A DNA stretch of 52,469 bases from an uncultured bacterium (GTDB lineage: Bacteria; Zixibacteria; MSB-5A5; CAIYYT01), in NCBI GenBank assembly GCA_903930455.1, contig CAIYYT010000184.1, forward strand, positions 1 through 52,469, read 5' to 3'. Under the pieces are notes generated by a model, which worked only from the letters and a program-made list of their open reading frames with translations, made no database searches and was not told the origin of the DNA. A program made the translations under genes and the position numbers. Of the stretch, positions 45,460-52,469 are shown in pieces (the first letter of the stretch is position 1; every line of letters starts with the position of its first letter).

Positions 45460-45492
45460 GTCAAAACCAAAGCGGTCTTGACCTACGAAACT
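45460..45492 (+). repeat. GTCAAAACC/GGTCTTGAC hairpin with CTACGAAACT tail abutting a start codon
   Basis: A 9-bp stem with one mismatch (45460-45468 with 45474-45482) followed by CTACGAAACT, one nucleotide before the ATG at 45494. This copy occupies the place where a ribosome site would be. Confidence 0.65.
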
Positions 45493-45493
45493 A

Positions 45494-46354
45494 ATGGCCA
45501 ACAGAATTGGTGACAGTCTTTCAGCGGCAGTCCGGCAATTAGGAATAGTGCTCAGAGAGCTGGGCCGAAAGATGCCGGTACTTGTATTTGGGGGTGTTTT
45601 TGGCGTATATTTCGTCATCCGAATTGTATCGGATCATCCGGCATTGTCTACCGGAATTCTCGGCGCACTTGTCCTAATGATCGCGCTCATTATCTATGTG
45701 AAAAGCAAAACCTTCGCTGACACAGCGCTTGCTTTCATTCTCGGATTGTTCACCGTCTTTACGGTTAGCTGGGATCACGAGAAAGTCCTGCTATTCGGTG
45801 GATTGTTCTGCGCGTTCATGCTCTTTGTATTTCTGATTTCTTCCATTCGGATAGCCGCCGAAAAGGAATCCGTTTTGACGCAAGCTGCCAGCTATTACGA
45901 TGTAGACCAGCATAAGCAGGTTTACAAACGGCTTGAAAACATCGTCGATACCAGCAGTCATGGAACGCAGTTGGATGTGAAACAGAGAGCCGATATCGTT
46001 AGGTTGTTCTGTTTCCGAAAAGTGCTCCTGGATGAAATGGCCGAATATCTCAGGTTAACGAACATCGTTTTCACGATAACGGACGTTACACCCGAGGATT
46101 GCGCGGAATTTGTGATTTCCGTCAAACGACTCGCATCAAATGAACCGGGGTTTGACATGACGATGTCGATCATAAACACTCTTCTGGAACTCCCCTTCAA
46201 GCCGTCGGAGTCCTTGAGCCTGCTGCGCCGAATAGGGCATGTGATTCCGCGACGAGAGTTTTCAATACAGGAGTTGCTGGACGAAGTAAAACGCCTGTGT
46301 TCAGAGAATCTAGGAAGCGATGAAGTAATCGAGAGACTCAGGCAAACGAGATAG
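45494..46354 (+). CDS. Unknown membrane protein with four N-terminal helices
   Basis: A 286-residue protein. Four hydrophobic helices fall within residues 28-118 (VLVFGGVFGVYFVIRIV, ILGALVLMIALIIYV, ALAFILGLFTVFTVSW, LLFGGLFCAFMLFVFLI), and a soluble helical domain fills 119-286. The family was not recognised. A strong promoter lies upstream, but the ATG has no Shine-Dalgarno because a dispersed repeat occupies that spot; internal starts are no better. A membrane-anchored regulatory or sensor protein is possible, though nothing specific is visible. Confidence 0.7.
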   Translation: MANRIGDSLSAAVRQLGIVLRELGRKMPVLVFGGVFGVYFVIRIVSDHPALSTGILGALVLMIALIIYVKSKTFADTALAFILGLFTVFTVSWDHEKVLLFGGLFCAFMLFVFLISSIRIAAEKESVLTQAASYYDVDQHKQVYKRLENIVDTSSHGTQLDVKQRADIVRLFCFRKVLLDEMAEYLRLTNIVFTITDVTPEDCAEFVISVKRLASNEPGFDMTMSIINTLLELPFKPSESLSLLRRIGHVIPRREFSIQELLDEVKRLCSENLGSDEVIERLRQTR

Positions 46355-46512
46355 TTCAGTAGCCTTCCCAAAGCGTAGCGTAGGGCTTAGTCAATGCCCC
46401 GGGCCGCATAGTCATTGACAAGGACTCAGAAAGTTTCGTAGACTGTTCAAATGGTTTGCGGTAGTACGGGGCATGGTAGAATCTATCGATGCCATTCCAC
46501 AGGAGGATAGGG

Positions 46513-48396
46513 ATGCGTTCGTTTGCAATATCGGCTTTATCGGTTCTTTGTTTTGTGTTGTGGATGCCGGTGACAGTGACGGCGCAGGAGCGTGATCGGA
46601 GTAAGGTTCCCGATCAATATAAGTGGGATCTCACCCCTGTCTATCCGTCTGATGCGGCTTGGAAGGAGGCGAAGCAGAAATTCGTTGACGAACTCCCGGC
46701 TATCGAAAAGTATCAGGGGACGCTGAATGTGTCGGCAGACCGGTTGTGGGGATGTCTCGATTTCGTCGATCAGCTCAACAAAGAATTTGCCAGGCTGTTT
46801 ACGTACGTAAACCTGAGCTTGGATCAGGATATGCGCGTACAGTCGTATTTGGCGTTGCAGCAGGATATCGACCAGTTGGGTGCGACGCTTGGAGAGAAGT
46901 CGGCATTTATCGAGCCGGAAATTCTGGCGATCGATCCGGAAACAGTTCAGTCGTTTCTCGCCAGCGACAAGAGACTTGAAACTTACCGTCACTATTTGGA
47001 CGACATTCTCCGCCGCAAAGCGCACACCGGTACCGCGGGAGAAGAGGAAATCATCGCCGACGCGGATCTGATATCGGGCGCCCCATCGAACATCAATGAC
47101 GTGTTTCTCAACGCAGATATGCCTTACCCGGAAGTGACATTGAGTGACGGTAGGAAGGTGACGCTCGATCAATCCGCTTATTCTCAACAACGGAGATCGT
47201 CGGATCGCGAAGAGCGCAAGGAAGCGCTGGCGGCGTTTATGGGAGAGCTGAACAAGTATGGCCGCACATTCGGCGCACTGATGAATGCGCAGGTCATGAA
47301 GGATGTCTTTTATACGAAGGCGCGGAAGTACAACTCGTGCCTTGAAAGCGCGCTGGACGGAGATAATATCCCGGTTCAGGTATACAGCAGTCTCGTCGCA
47401 AACGTGAACGCAAATCTGGGGACATTCCATCGCTATCTAAAACTACGGCAGAGGATTCTCGGCGTAGACCAATTGCACTACTACGATATTTCCGCACCGC
47501 TCGTGGCCAAGGCTGAGCGGGAATACACGATCGAGGAAGCGCGGGAGGATCTTCTGGCGGCGTTCAAGCCACTGGGGAATGATTATGTTACGCTGGTCAA
47601 AAAGGCGTTTGCGGACCGCTGGATTGATGTCTATCCGACTGAAGGGAAGCGCTCCGGGGGATACGCCAATGGTTGGGCGTACGATGTCCATCCCTATGTC
47701 ATGGTCAATTATGATGGGAGGTACGACGGCATGGAGGGGATGGCGCATGAACTTGGTCACGCGGTGCAAAGTTATCTGTCAAATACTCACCAACCGTTCG
47801 CAACGGCGACTTGTCCGAGATTCGTGGTAGAAGTCGCTTCCACATTCAATGAAGCACTACTGATTGATTACATGCTGAAGCAGACCAAAGACGAAGACGT
47901 GCGGCTTTCAATGCTTGGCAACTACCTTGACGGCTTTGCAGTCAAGATTTTCCGGGCGACGCTGATATCGGAGTTTGAGCTACGCATTCATGAGATGGCG
48001 GAACGCGGTGAGCAGCTTACAGGCGATACACTGAACGGTTTGTATGCCGAGATCACTCGGAAATACTATGGTCACGACAAGAATGTGTGTGTCGTGGATG
48101 ACGATATCAAATCGGAGTGGGCGAACATTCCGCAGTTGTATTACAACTTCTACGCATATCAGTATGCGACGGCTTTCACCGCCTCGGCGGCGTTGTCGGA
48201 GTTGGTGTTGAGTGGCGACAAAGTGGCGACAAAGAAGTACCTCGATTTCCTCGCTGCAGGGGGATCGGATTATTCCATCGCCCTGCTGAAGAAGGCGGGT
48301 GTCGACATGGCAACCTCGGAGCCGTTTGAGTTGAGTATGAAGAAGATGAACCGCGCGATGGATGAGATGGAGAAGATACTGGACAAGAAGAAGTGA
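46513..48396 (+). CDS. pepF: Secreted oligoendopeptidase F (M3B)
   Basis: A 627-residue zinc peptidase of the M3 family that cleaves oligopeptides. The catalytic motif HELGHAVQSYL (HExxH) is preceded by the family's YDGRYDGMEGMA, and the third-ligand region VEVASTFNEALL follows, as expected. Unlike cytoplasmic PepF it carries a signal peptide (FAISALSVLCFVLWMPVTVTA), so it likely works in the periplasm. I chose the ATG at 46513 because AGGAGG lies just upstream; an ATG at 46489 would bury the signal. No operon partner: the next gene is convergent, 26 nt away. Confidence 0.93.
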   Translation: MRSFAISALSVLCFVLWMPVTVTAQERDRSKVPDQYKWDLTPVYPSDAAWKEAKQKFVDELPAIEKYQGTLNVSADRLWGCLDFVDQLNKEFARLFTYVNLSLDQDMRVQSYLALQQDIDQLGATLGEKSAFIEPEILAIDPETVQSFLASDKRLETYRHYLDDILRRKAHTGTAGEEEIIADADLISGAPSNINDVFLNADMPYPEVTLSDGRKVTLDQSAYSQQRRSSDREERKEALAAFMGELNKYGRTFGALMNAQVMKDVFYTKARKYNSCLESALDGDNIPVQVYSSLVANVNANLGTFHRYLKLRQRILGVDQLHYYDISAPLVAKAEREYTIEEAREDLLAAFKPLGNDYVTLVKKAFADRWIDVYPTEGKRSGGYANGWAYDVHPYVMVNYDGRYDGMEGMAHELGHAVQSYLSNTHQPFATATCPRFVVEVASTFNEALLIDYMLKQTKDEDVRLSMLGNYLDGFAVKIFRATLISEFELRIHEMAERGEQLTGDTLNGLYAEITRKYYGHDKNVCVVDDDIKSEWANIPQLYYNFYAYQYATAFTASAALSELVLSGDKVATKKYLDFLAAGGSDYSIALLKKAGVDMATSEPFELSMKKMNRAMDEMEKILDKKK

Positions 48397-48422
48397 TTGT
48401 CCACTTCGGAACCTGATCTATA

Positions 48423-48869
48423 TCACCTATCGATTTTCACTACTCTGGTGCCGGCAACCAGGTCGCCAACGCGTGCCTTCTCCGGTGAGAGAATTATCAA
48501 AACAACTCCGAGGATGTTGAAGGCGGGCAGGCTGTCTACAAGTCTCAGGAGGTTTCTGAGTAAGGCTCTGCGCAGACCGGGATTGCCTCCACCTGCCGTG
48601 ACCACTCGTAGTCCAAGAAGCTGCTTTCCGATGGTATAGCCGAACAATCCTTCGAGCAAGATGAAGTAGACAAAAATCACCAGAAGGAAGATCATGCATA
48701 GGGGGTCGGTGATAAACCAGCCAACGCGCCACTGGTGATCGGAGGGAGCCATTAGCCAAACGCCTTTGGCGATTCTGGTCGTGGGAAAGAAAACCGCAGA
48801 GAGTAAGAGGCCGTCGATTAGCAGGGCGAGAAATCGACTTCCTAGGCCAGCGTATGCAAGTTTGTTCAT
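48423..48869 (-). CDS. RDD family membrane protein
   Basis: A 148-residue protein with the RDD motif GSRFLALLIDGLLLSAVFF at the N-terminus, two further hydrophobic segments, and the C-terminal TIGKQLLGLRVV and ARVGDLVAGTRVV that define the family. The function is poorly known; some members affect ion transport. The ATG at 48869 is preferred over 48995, whose extension is not membrane-like and covers the promoter. Confidence 0.88.
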   Translation of the reverse strand: MNKLAYAGLGSRFLALLIDGLLLSAVFFPTTRIAKGVWLMAPSDHQWRVGWFITDPLCMIFLLVIFVYFILLEGLFGYTIGKQLLGLRVVTAGGGNPGLRRALLRNLLRLVDSLPAFNILGVVLIILSPEKARVGDLVAGTRVVKIDR

Positions 48870-48928
48870 TTCCGTGCGTGTGTCCTCACCAGGCTTGGCG
48901 TCATGTCGCGAGTCGGCGTGATCTATGG

Positions 48929-48957
48929 AACTTAAGCCGCGACATCCTAGGCGACAA
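48929..48957 (-). promoter_or_regulatory. Candidate promoter of the RDD gene
   Basis: On the minus strand TTGTCG (48952-48957) and TAAGTT (48929-48934) are 17 nt apart, about 60 nt before the ATG at 48869. Confidence 0.45.
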
Positions 48958-48990
48958 GAGTTTTTCAAGAGTCCGCCGTGGGTGGGAGTT

Positions 48991-49027
48991 GGCAAAAACA
49001 GAAGCGCCGGTCAGTTGACCGGCGCTT
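48991..49027 (-). terminator. Intrinsic terminator downstream of the OmpA gene
   Basis: A 12-bp perfect stem (49002-49013 with 49016-49027; AAGCGCCGGTCA/TGACCGGCGCTT) followed on the minus strand by CTGTTTTTG. It lies 46 nt past the OmpA stop and upstream of the RDD promoter. Confidence 0.85.
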
Positions 49028-49042
49028 TTGTCTATGTGTAGG

Positions 49043-49063
49043 TCGAAACCAATGTGGTTTCGA
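49043..49063. repeat. TCGAAACC/GGTTTCGA hairpin
   Basis: An 8-bp perfect stem with an AATGT loop, preceded by GTAGG. It belongs to the family of hairpins with GTAGGTC/GACCTAC ends found at 44937-45492, here placed between the OmpA stop and its terminator. Confidence 0.65.
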
Positions 49064-49072
49064 AAACGTGAA

Positions 49073-50566
49073 CTAGTTCAGGCGAATCAATTCAACGCGA
49101 CGATTCATAACACGACCTTCAAACGTCTTGTTGTCATACTTCGGCTTGTCCGAAGAATAACCCTTGGCAGTAAATCTGTCTTTATCCAGACCTTTGGTCG
49201 CGAAGTAATCGACTACGGCTTGAGCACGATTCTGTGACAAGGTGTCGTTCCAGCCGCGTCTGCCTGAAATGTCGGTATGACCTTGGACTTCCAGGTTGAC
49301 ATGCGGGAAGGCGGCCAGCGACTTAGTGACTTCGTCAAGCGCCTTCTTGGCTTTCTCAGTCAGCGTCCAAGTATTGACGATGAACTGGACTTCATTCAGC
49401 ACCAGCTCTTTTTCAATCTTGAAATCGGTCGGGCAACCATCGGCATCAACCCTGAGGCCAGCCGGCGTGCCGGGGCACTTATCGCAGCCGTCGCAAACGC
49501 CGTCGCCATCGGAATCAATCGGGCAACCGTTAGCGTCAACCTTGCAGCAGGATGGCGTATCGGGGCACTTGTCGATGCAATCGGCAACGCCGTCCTTGTC
49601 GGTGTCGATGCCGCAACCGTTGGCGTCAACCTTGCAGCCAGCCGGTGTATCCGGGCACTTGTCGCAGCCGTCCCAGACGCCGTCTTTGTCGGTGTCAATC
49701 GGGCAACCGTTAAGGTCGACTTTGGCGCATTTGGGCGTATCGGGGCACTTGTCTCTGCCGTCGCAAACGCCGTCGCCGTCCGAATCAATCGGGCAACCGT
49801 TTTCATCAACTTTGCATCCGGCCGGCGTGTCGGGACACTTGTCGTCTTTATCGCAGACACCGTCATTGTCACTATCTTCGCACTTGCCAAAATAAGCAGT
49901 GAGGACTGCGCCAACCTCGAGCAAGCCTTTGTGGAAGTCAAGGTTGTCGGAACTGGCAAGTTCCTTTGCGTCGCCATCCTTGAAATCGGAGAGCATATGG
50001 CTGAAAATATGATAACGGACCGCCGCGCCAATCGAGAATTGCTCGATCAGGTAGTACTCGAAGCCAGCACCGATCATAAGTGTGGCCTGCTGGTCCTGCA
50101 ATTTGTAGGTTTTGCCTTTGTAAGTGGCTTCGACGATCTTATTGCCGTCCATGGGGTTCTTGATCGACCAGGCGCCGATACCGGCACCAAGAGTCAGGTA
50201 GAGATTGTACTCTTTGTCGGGAAACAGGTTGATGACTGGTCCAATTTCCGCGATGTAGTTGCGGAGACGGTATGTCTTAATTCCGTCTTTATCATCCTGC
50301 TTCGTGAACTTGGTAGCTCCCGATTCCAGAATACCACCGTGAGTGCGACCATAGACGCCGGTCAAAGCGATCGAAACGTACTTGTGTACGCCCCATTTCA
50401 CTTCGGCGCCGTGCATGAAGTTCAATTTCCAGGGGTCTTTCATTACGGTGTGGAATCCGAAACGATAGGACAGACCCAACTTGCCGGTTTGATCGTAGGC
50501 AAACGAAGGCGCTGCCAAGAAGCCGATCAGGGCAAGCATCGTGAAGAAAACAATTACTTTACGCAA
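49073..50566 (-). CDS. OmpA-family outer membrane protein with TSP type 3 repeats
   Basis: A 497-residue protein. A signal peptide (VIVFFTMLALIGFLAAPSFA) precedes an eight-strand-like barrel to about residue 228. Five 30-residue thrombospondin type 3 calcium-binding repeats (DSDGDGVCDGCDKCP type) span 231-380. The C-terminal OmpA domain (LEVQGHTDISGRRGWNDTLS, MNRRVELIRLN) binds peptidoglycan. The start is TTG at 50566, supported by GGGAGG at about 9 nt; the first ATG would destroy the signal peptide. It is a monocistronic, structural envelope protein with a clear terminator. The cysteine-rich repeats are likely disulphide-bonded. Confidence 0.95.
   Translation of the reverse strand: MRKVIVFFTMLALIGFLAAPSFAYDQTGKLGLSYRFGFHTVMKDPWKLNFMHGAEVKWGVHKYVSIALTGVYGRTHGGILESGATKFTKQDDKDGIKTYRLRNYIAEIGPVINLFPDKEYNLYLTLGAGIGAWSIKNPMDGNKIVEATYKGKTYKLQDQQATLMIGAGFEYYLIEQFSIGAAVRYHIFSHMLSDFKDGDAKELASSDNLDFHKGLLEVGAVLTAYFGKCEDSDNDGVCDKDDKCPDTPAGCKVDENGCPIDSDGDGVCDGRDKCPDTPKCAKVDLNGCPIDTDKDGVWDGCDKCPDTPAGCKVDANGCGIDTDKDGVADCIDKCPDTPSCCKVDANGCPIDSDGDGVCDGCDKCPGTPAGLRVDADGCPTDFKIEKELVLNEVQFIVNTWTLTEKAKKALDEVTKSLAAFPHVNLEVQGHTDISGRRGWNDTLSQNRAQAVVDYFATKGLDKDRFTAKGYSSDKPKYDNKTFEGRVMNRRVELIRLN
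49421..49876 (-). repeat. In-gene tandem repeat, about 90 bp period
   Basis: DNA encoding the five thrombospondin type 3 repeats of the OmpA protein. The units are similar enough that long shadow frames open on the other strand. Such arrays are prone to length change by slippage. Confidence 0.85.
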
Positions 50567-51007
50567 GGTTTGGTACCTCCCAAATAGGGTTTTATTTCTA
50601 ATTCAGCCTCAGAGGGGATAGTGGCAAAAGGTCCCTCCATGGAAACTCATTCTCCCAACGAAATGCCGGACATACTTCTTCCGGCCAAAATGAAGCGAAA
50701 AGGTAAGTCCTCCTCAATTCGAAATCAACAAAAAAACACAAGATTTCCTGACTTAAACTGTCGGTGCATATCACCCTGCCAATATCCCTATACGCGGAAA
50801 AGAGCCAAAAGCGCTAACGCGATTACCCCCTAAAATGATCGGGTTTCGTGTTTGAATACCAAAGTGAAACAGTTGCAAAGGAGCTAATGTGAGCCGTTTT
50901 AGTATCTATTCTCTTGACAGCACGCACCGGGTGCATATATTCCGGCAACAAATCAGGCAGTTGAGTGTAGAAAGAGACTAAATGGAAGTTTCAGGAGGAG
51001 TCAAAGA
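50567..51007. other. Divergent intergenic region, ompA-like gene to cytochrome
   Basis: 441 nt holding the GGGAGG ribosome site of the OmpA gene, the cytochrome promoter at 50914-50941 and its AGGAGGAG site near 50994. I see no clear promoter for the OmpA gene and no small gene; an open frame at 50621-50833 lacks any support. Confidence 0.5.
50914..50941 (+). promoter_or_regulatory. Promoter of the tetraheme cytochrome gene
   Basis: TTGACA (50914-50919), a 16-nt spacer and TATATT (50936-50941), near consensus. The leader is about 60 nt and ends in AGGAGGAG before the ATG. Confidence 0.7.
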
Positions 51008-51559
51008 ATGAGCAGAAAATTTCTGATCGCCATCGCTGTGCTGGTCGCGGCCATGTTTATCGGCGCAAGTCTGATGGCTGCCGATCCAGAGAAACCGGCA
51101 AAGCCAGCCGCCAAACCTGACACTACAGCCACCAAAGCCGCAGTCAAGTTTGAATATATTGGCAAGGACAAATGCAAGCTGTGCCACATGAAGGATGAGT
51201 ATGGTTCCTGGCTGACGACGGCACACGCCAAGGCGTGGGAAGCGCTAAAGCCGGAAGAACAGAAGAAAGACTCATGTACTGTCTGTCATAGCACGGGCAA
51301 GGATGCCGCAGGCACGCTGTTAACCGGCGTACAGTGTGAAGCTTGTCATGGGCCGGGCTCAGCTTACAGGACTCAGGCGAATATGAAGAACAAGAAGCTG
51401 GCGTTGGGAGCCGGCATGACCGAGCCGACGAAGGAAATCTGTGTAAAGTGTCACAACGACAAGTCGCCGAACTTCAAGGGCTTTGATTTCGACAAGTACT
51501 CGAAGGATCCGAAAGGCATGCACAAGCTCTTCCCGAAAAAGACCGAGACCAAAGGTTAA
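51008..51559 (+). CDS. Tetraheme c-type cytochrome (c554-like)
   Basis: A 183-residue exported cytochrome. The signal peptide is FLIAIAVLVAAMFIGASLMA, and a Pro/Ala/Lys-rich linker follows. Four CxxCH heme sites sit at Cys56 (CKLCH), Cys90 (CTVCH), Cys110 (CEACH) and Cys145 (CVKCH), with KCHNDKSPNFKGFDF resembling the c554 family. It has a near-consensus promoter and its own terminator, so it is probably monocistronic. It is expected to carry electrons in the periplasm; the partner is not encoded nearby. Confidence 0.93.
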   Translation: MSRKFLIAIAVLVAAMFIGASLMAADPEKPAKPAAKPDTTATKAAVKFEYIGKDKCKLCHMKDEYGSWLTTAHAKAWEALKPEEQKKDSCTVCHSTGKDAAGTLLTGVQCEACHGPGSAYRTQANMKNKKLALGAGMTEPTKEICVKCHNDKSPNFKGFDFDKYSKDPKGMHKLFPKKTETKG

Positions 51560-51607
51560 TTCGCTGACACTGTCAAACTCCAGATCAATTTGACCGTAGA
51601 ATATAAT

Positions 51608-51637
51608 CGGCGTGCAGTTGGGCACGCCGGTTTGTTT
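51608..51637 (+). terminator. Intrinsic terminator after the cytochrome gene
   Basis: An 8-bp perfect stem CGGCGTGC/GCACGCCG (51608-51615 with 51622-51629), a 6-nt loop, then GTTTGTTTA. It lies 49 nt after the stop. Confidence 0.75.
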
Positions 51638-51645
51638 ATGTAAGT

Positions 51646-52469
51646 ATGAAGATGTTTGCCACTATCATTACCGTTGCCTCGTTTATCATCGTACTGGCGC
51701 ATGTCGGTGTGTATTTTTCGTGGCTGAAGTTTTTCCAGATCACCGATCCGGGTTTTCGACGCTGGTTGGCAATCGGCCTGTTCGTTCTTTCGATCAGCTT
51801 TGTCATCGGTTCGATGCTGGTGCATCGCTATGAGCATGGCATCGCGGCGGCGATCTATCTGATCTCCTCAATTTGGCTGGGGGCATTTCTGTACATCCTG
51901 ATGTCGGTGATTCTCACCTGGATTGGGGGCGGAATCAGCGCACTGATTTCCGGCTCGGCACACTGGCGACCGATTGCGACGGGGTTTCTCACTATTGCGG
52001 TGGGATTCTCGTTATGGGGTCTCTGGAGCGCCGCAAATCCGAAGATAACAGAGATTACGGTGCCGATCAGAAATCTACCGGCTAGTTGGGAAGGGCGCAA
52101 GATCGCGCAGATATCGGATGTGCATCTGGGGGCGATCAACCGGACGGAGTTTATGCGGCATATCGTTGAGGAAATCAATGGTGTCAATCCCGATATGGTC
52201 GTTATCACGGGGGATTTGTTCGACGGCGTTGGTGATGACCTTAAAAGTCTGGTCAGCCCGCTGGCGGCGCTGCATCCAAAGTTAGGGACGTATTTCATCA
52301 CGGGAAATCATGAGACCTATCATGGTGTGGAGGCCTGTATTGCGGCGCTGGATGGGTTGCCAATCAAGACGCTGCGCAATGATATCATTGATATTGACGG
52401 CGTCCAACTTCTCGGCATCGAGTTCCCGACTCGTGAGCAGCGATTGGCACTTGAACCGGTCTTACAGAA
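51646..52469 (+). CDS. Membrane-anchored metallophosphoesterase (partial)
   Basis: The reading frame runs off the right edge after 274 codons. Four or so N-terminal hydrophobic helices (ATIITVASFIIVLAHVGVYF onward) are followed by a calcineurin-like phosphoesterase domain with its metal motifs in order: AQISDVHLG, GDLFDG and TGNHE. This resembles YkuE/YaeI-type phosphodiesterases. The start may be the ATG at 51646 or 51652; neither has a strong ribosome site, and the preceding terminator hairpin lies just 16 nt upstream. The substrate is unknown. Confidence 0.88.
   Translation, partial: MKMFATIITVASFIIVLAHVGVYFSWLKFFQITDPGFRRWLAIGLFVLSISFVIGSMLVHRYEHGIAAAIYLISSIWLGAFLYILMSVILTWIGGGISALISGSAHWRPIATGFLTIAVGFSLWGLWSAANPKITEITVPIRNLPASWEGRKIAQISDVHLGAINRTEFMRHIVEEINGVNPDMVVITGDLFDGVGDDLKSLVSPLAALHPKLGTYFITGNHETYHGVEACIAALDGLPIKTLRNDIIDIDGVQLLGIEFPTREQRLALEPVLQ

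Larger units (their letters stand above)
43847..45493. other. Gene-free, repeat-rich intergenic region
   Basis: About 1.65 kb with no convincing protein or RNA gene. Open frames here (for instance 43933-44442) are rich in Arg, Ser and Lys without domain content and read as chance. The region is packed with hairpins, related inverted repeats ending GACCTACGA-ACT, a 70-nt direct repeat pair and REP-like fragments, listed separately. A near-consensus TATAAT occurs near 43963 but lacks a -35. Confidence 0.6.

Noticed and set aside
49277-50587. A 436-codon plus-strand frame opposite the OmpA gene
   Set aside because: It is a shadow of the repetitive TSP3 DNA; the minus-strand product has a signal peptide, repeats and an OmpA domain.
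50621-50833. A 70-codon frame in the divergent intergenic region
   Set aside because: No ribosome site, domain or hydrophobic pattern; it overlaps control sequence.
1-52469. CRISPR array or prophage
   Set aside because: No regularly spaced repeats with unique spacers were seen, and no phage structural or integrase gene was found; the repeats at 45117-45352 are only two, diverged copies.

Overview
The window comes from the chromosome of an uncultured-type, Gram-negative-like bacterium. It carries an OmpA-family porin with thrombospondin type 3 repeats, lipoproteins, a tetraheme c-type cytochrome, paired Ser/Thr kinases fused to TPR modules, and an 11-gene complex I operon. Together these suggest an FCB-type or related candidate phylum, for example Zixibacteria-like. 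That placement is inference from gene content only. No rRNA, tRNA, CRISPR array or prophage was seen.

Layout. 1-3791 (minus): two adjacent paralogous kinase-TPR sensors, the first cut by the window edge, with a promoter just upstream of the second. 4100-13852 (plus): a tightly spaced run that looks like a lipid-building operon. It encodes an acyl-reductase-like SDR, a diacylglycerol-kinase-family lipid kinase, CdsA, a CDP-alcohol phosphatidyltransferase (phosphatidylcholine-synthase-like), an LCMT-type methyltransferase, four tandem paralogues of an unrecognised small envelope protein, a radical SAM-methyltransferase fusion, and a secreted zinc-ribbon protein. 14053-24155 (plus): a cluster resembling contractile-injection cargo, behind its own promoter. 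It has a PAAR spike protein, a 1204-residue OmpA-like/metzincin-motif protein, a beta-propeller lipoprotein, a DcrB/Eag-type chaperone, a protein sharing the PAAR protein's C-terminal module, a second HExxH protein and a second lipoprotein. No sheath, tube or baseplate gene is in view.

24247-26990 (minus): a CaCA-like exchanger, a PTS-IIA/CBS protein and a DUF502 membrane protein, directly downstream of 27050-36842 (minus), nuoABCDHIJKLMN without nuoE, F or G. 37287-40712 (plus): a solitary Type IIG-like restriction-modification enzyme. 40842-43846: a polytopic membrane protein and lepA. 43847-45493: 1.6 kb without a convincing gene, packed with hairpins and dispersed repeats. 45494-48396: an unknown membrane protein and a secreted oligoendopeptidase F. 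48423-50566 (minus): an RDD protein and the TSP3-repeat OmpA protein. 51008 to the end (plus): a tetraheme cytochrome and a metallophosphoesterase cut by the window edge.

The two regions most likely to hold undescribed biology are the lipid/radical-SAM/paralogue operon (4100-13852) and the PAAR-metzincin-chaperone cluster (14053-24155). Functions are read from motifs; no database search was possible.
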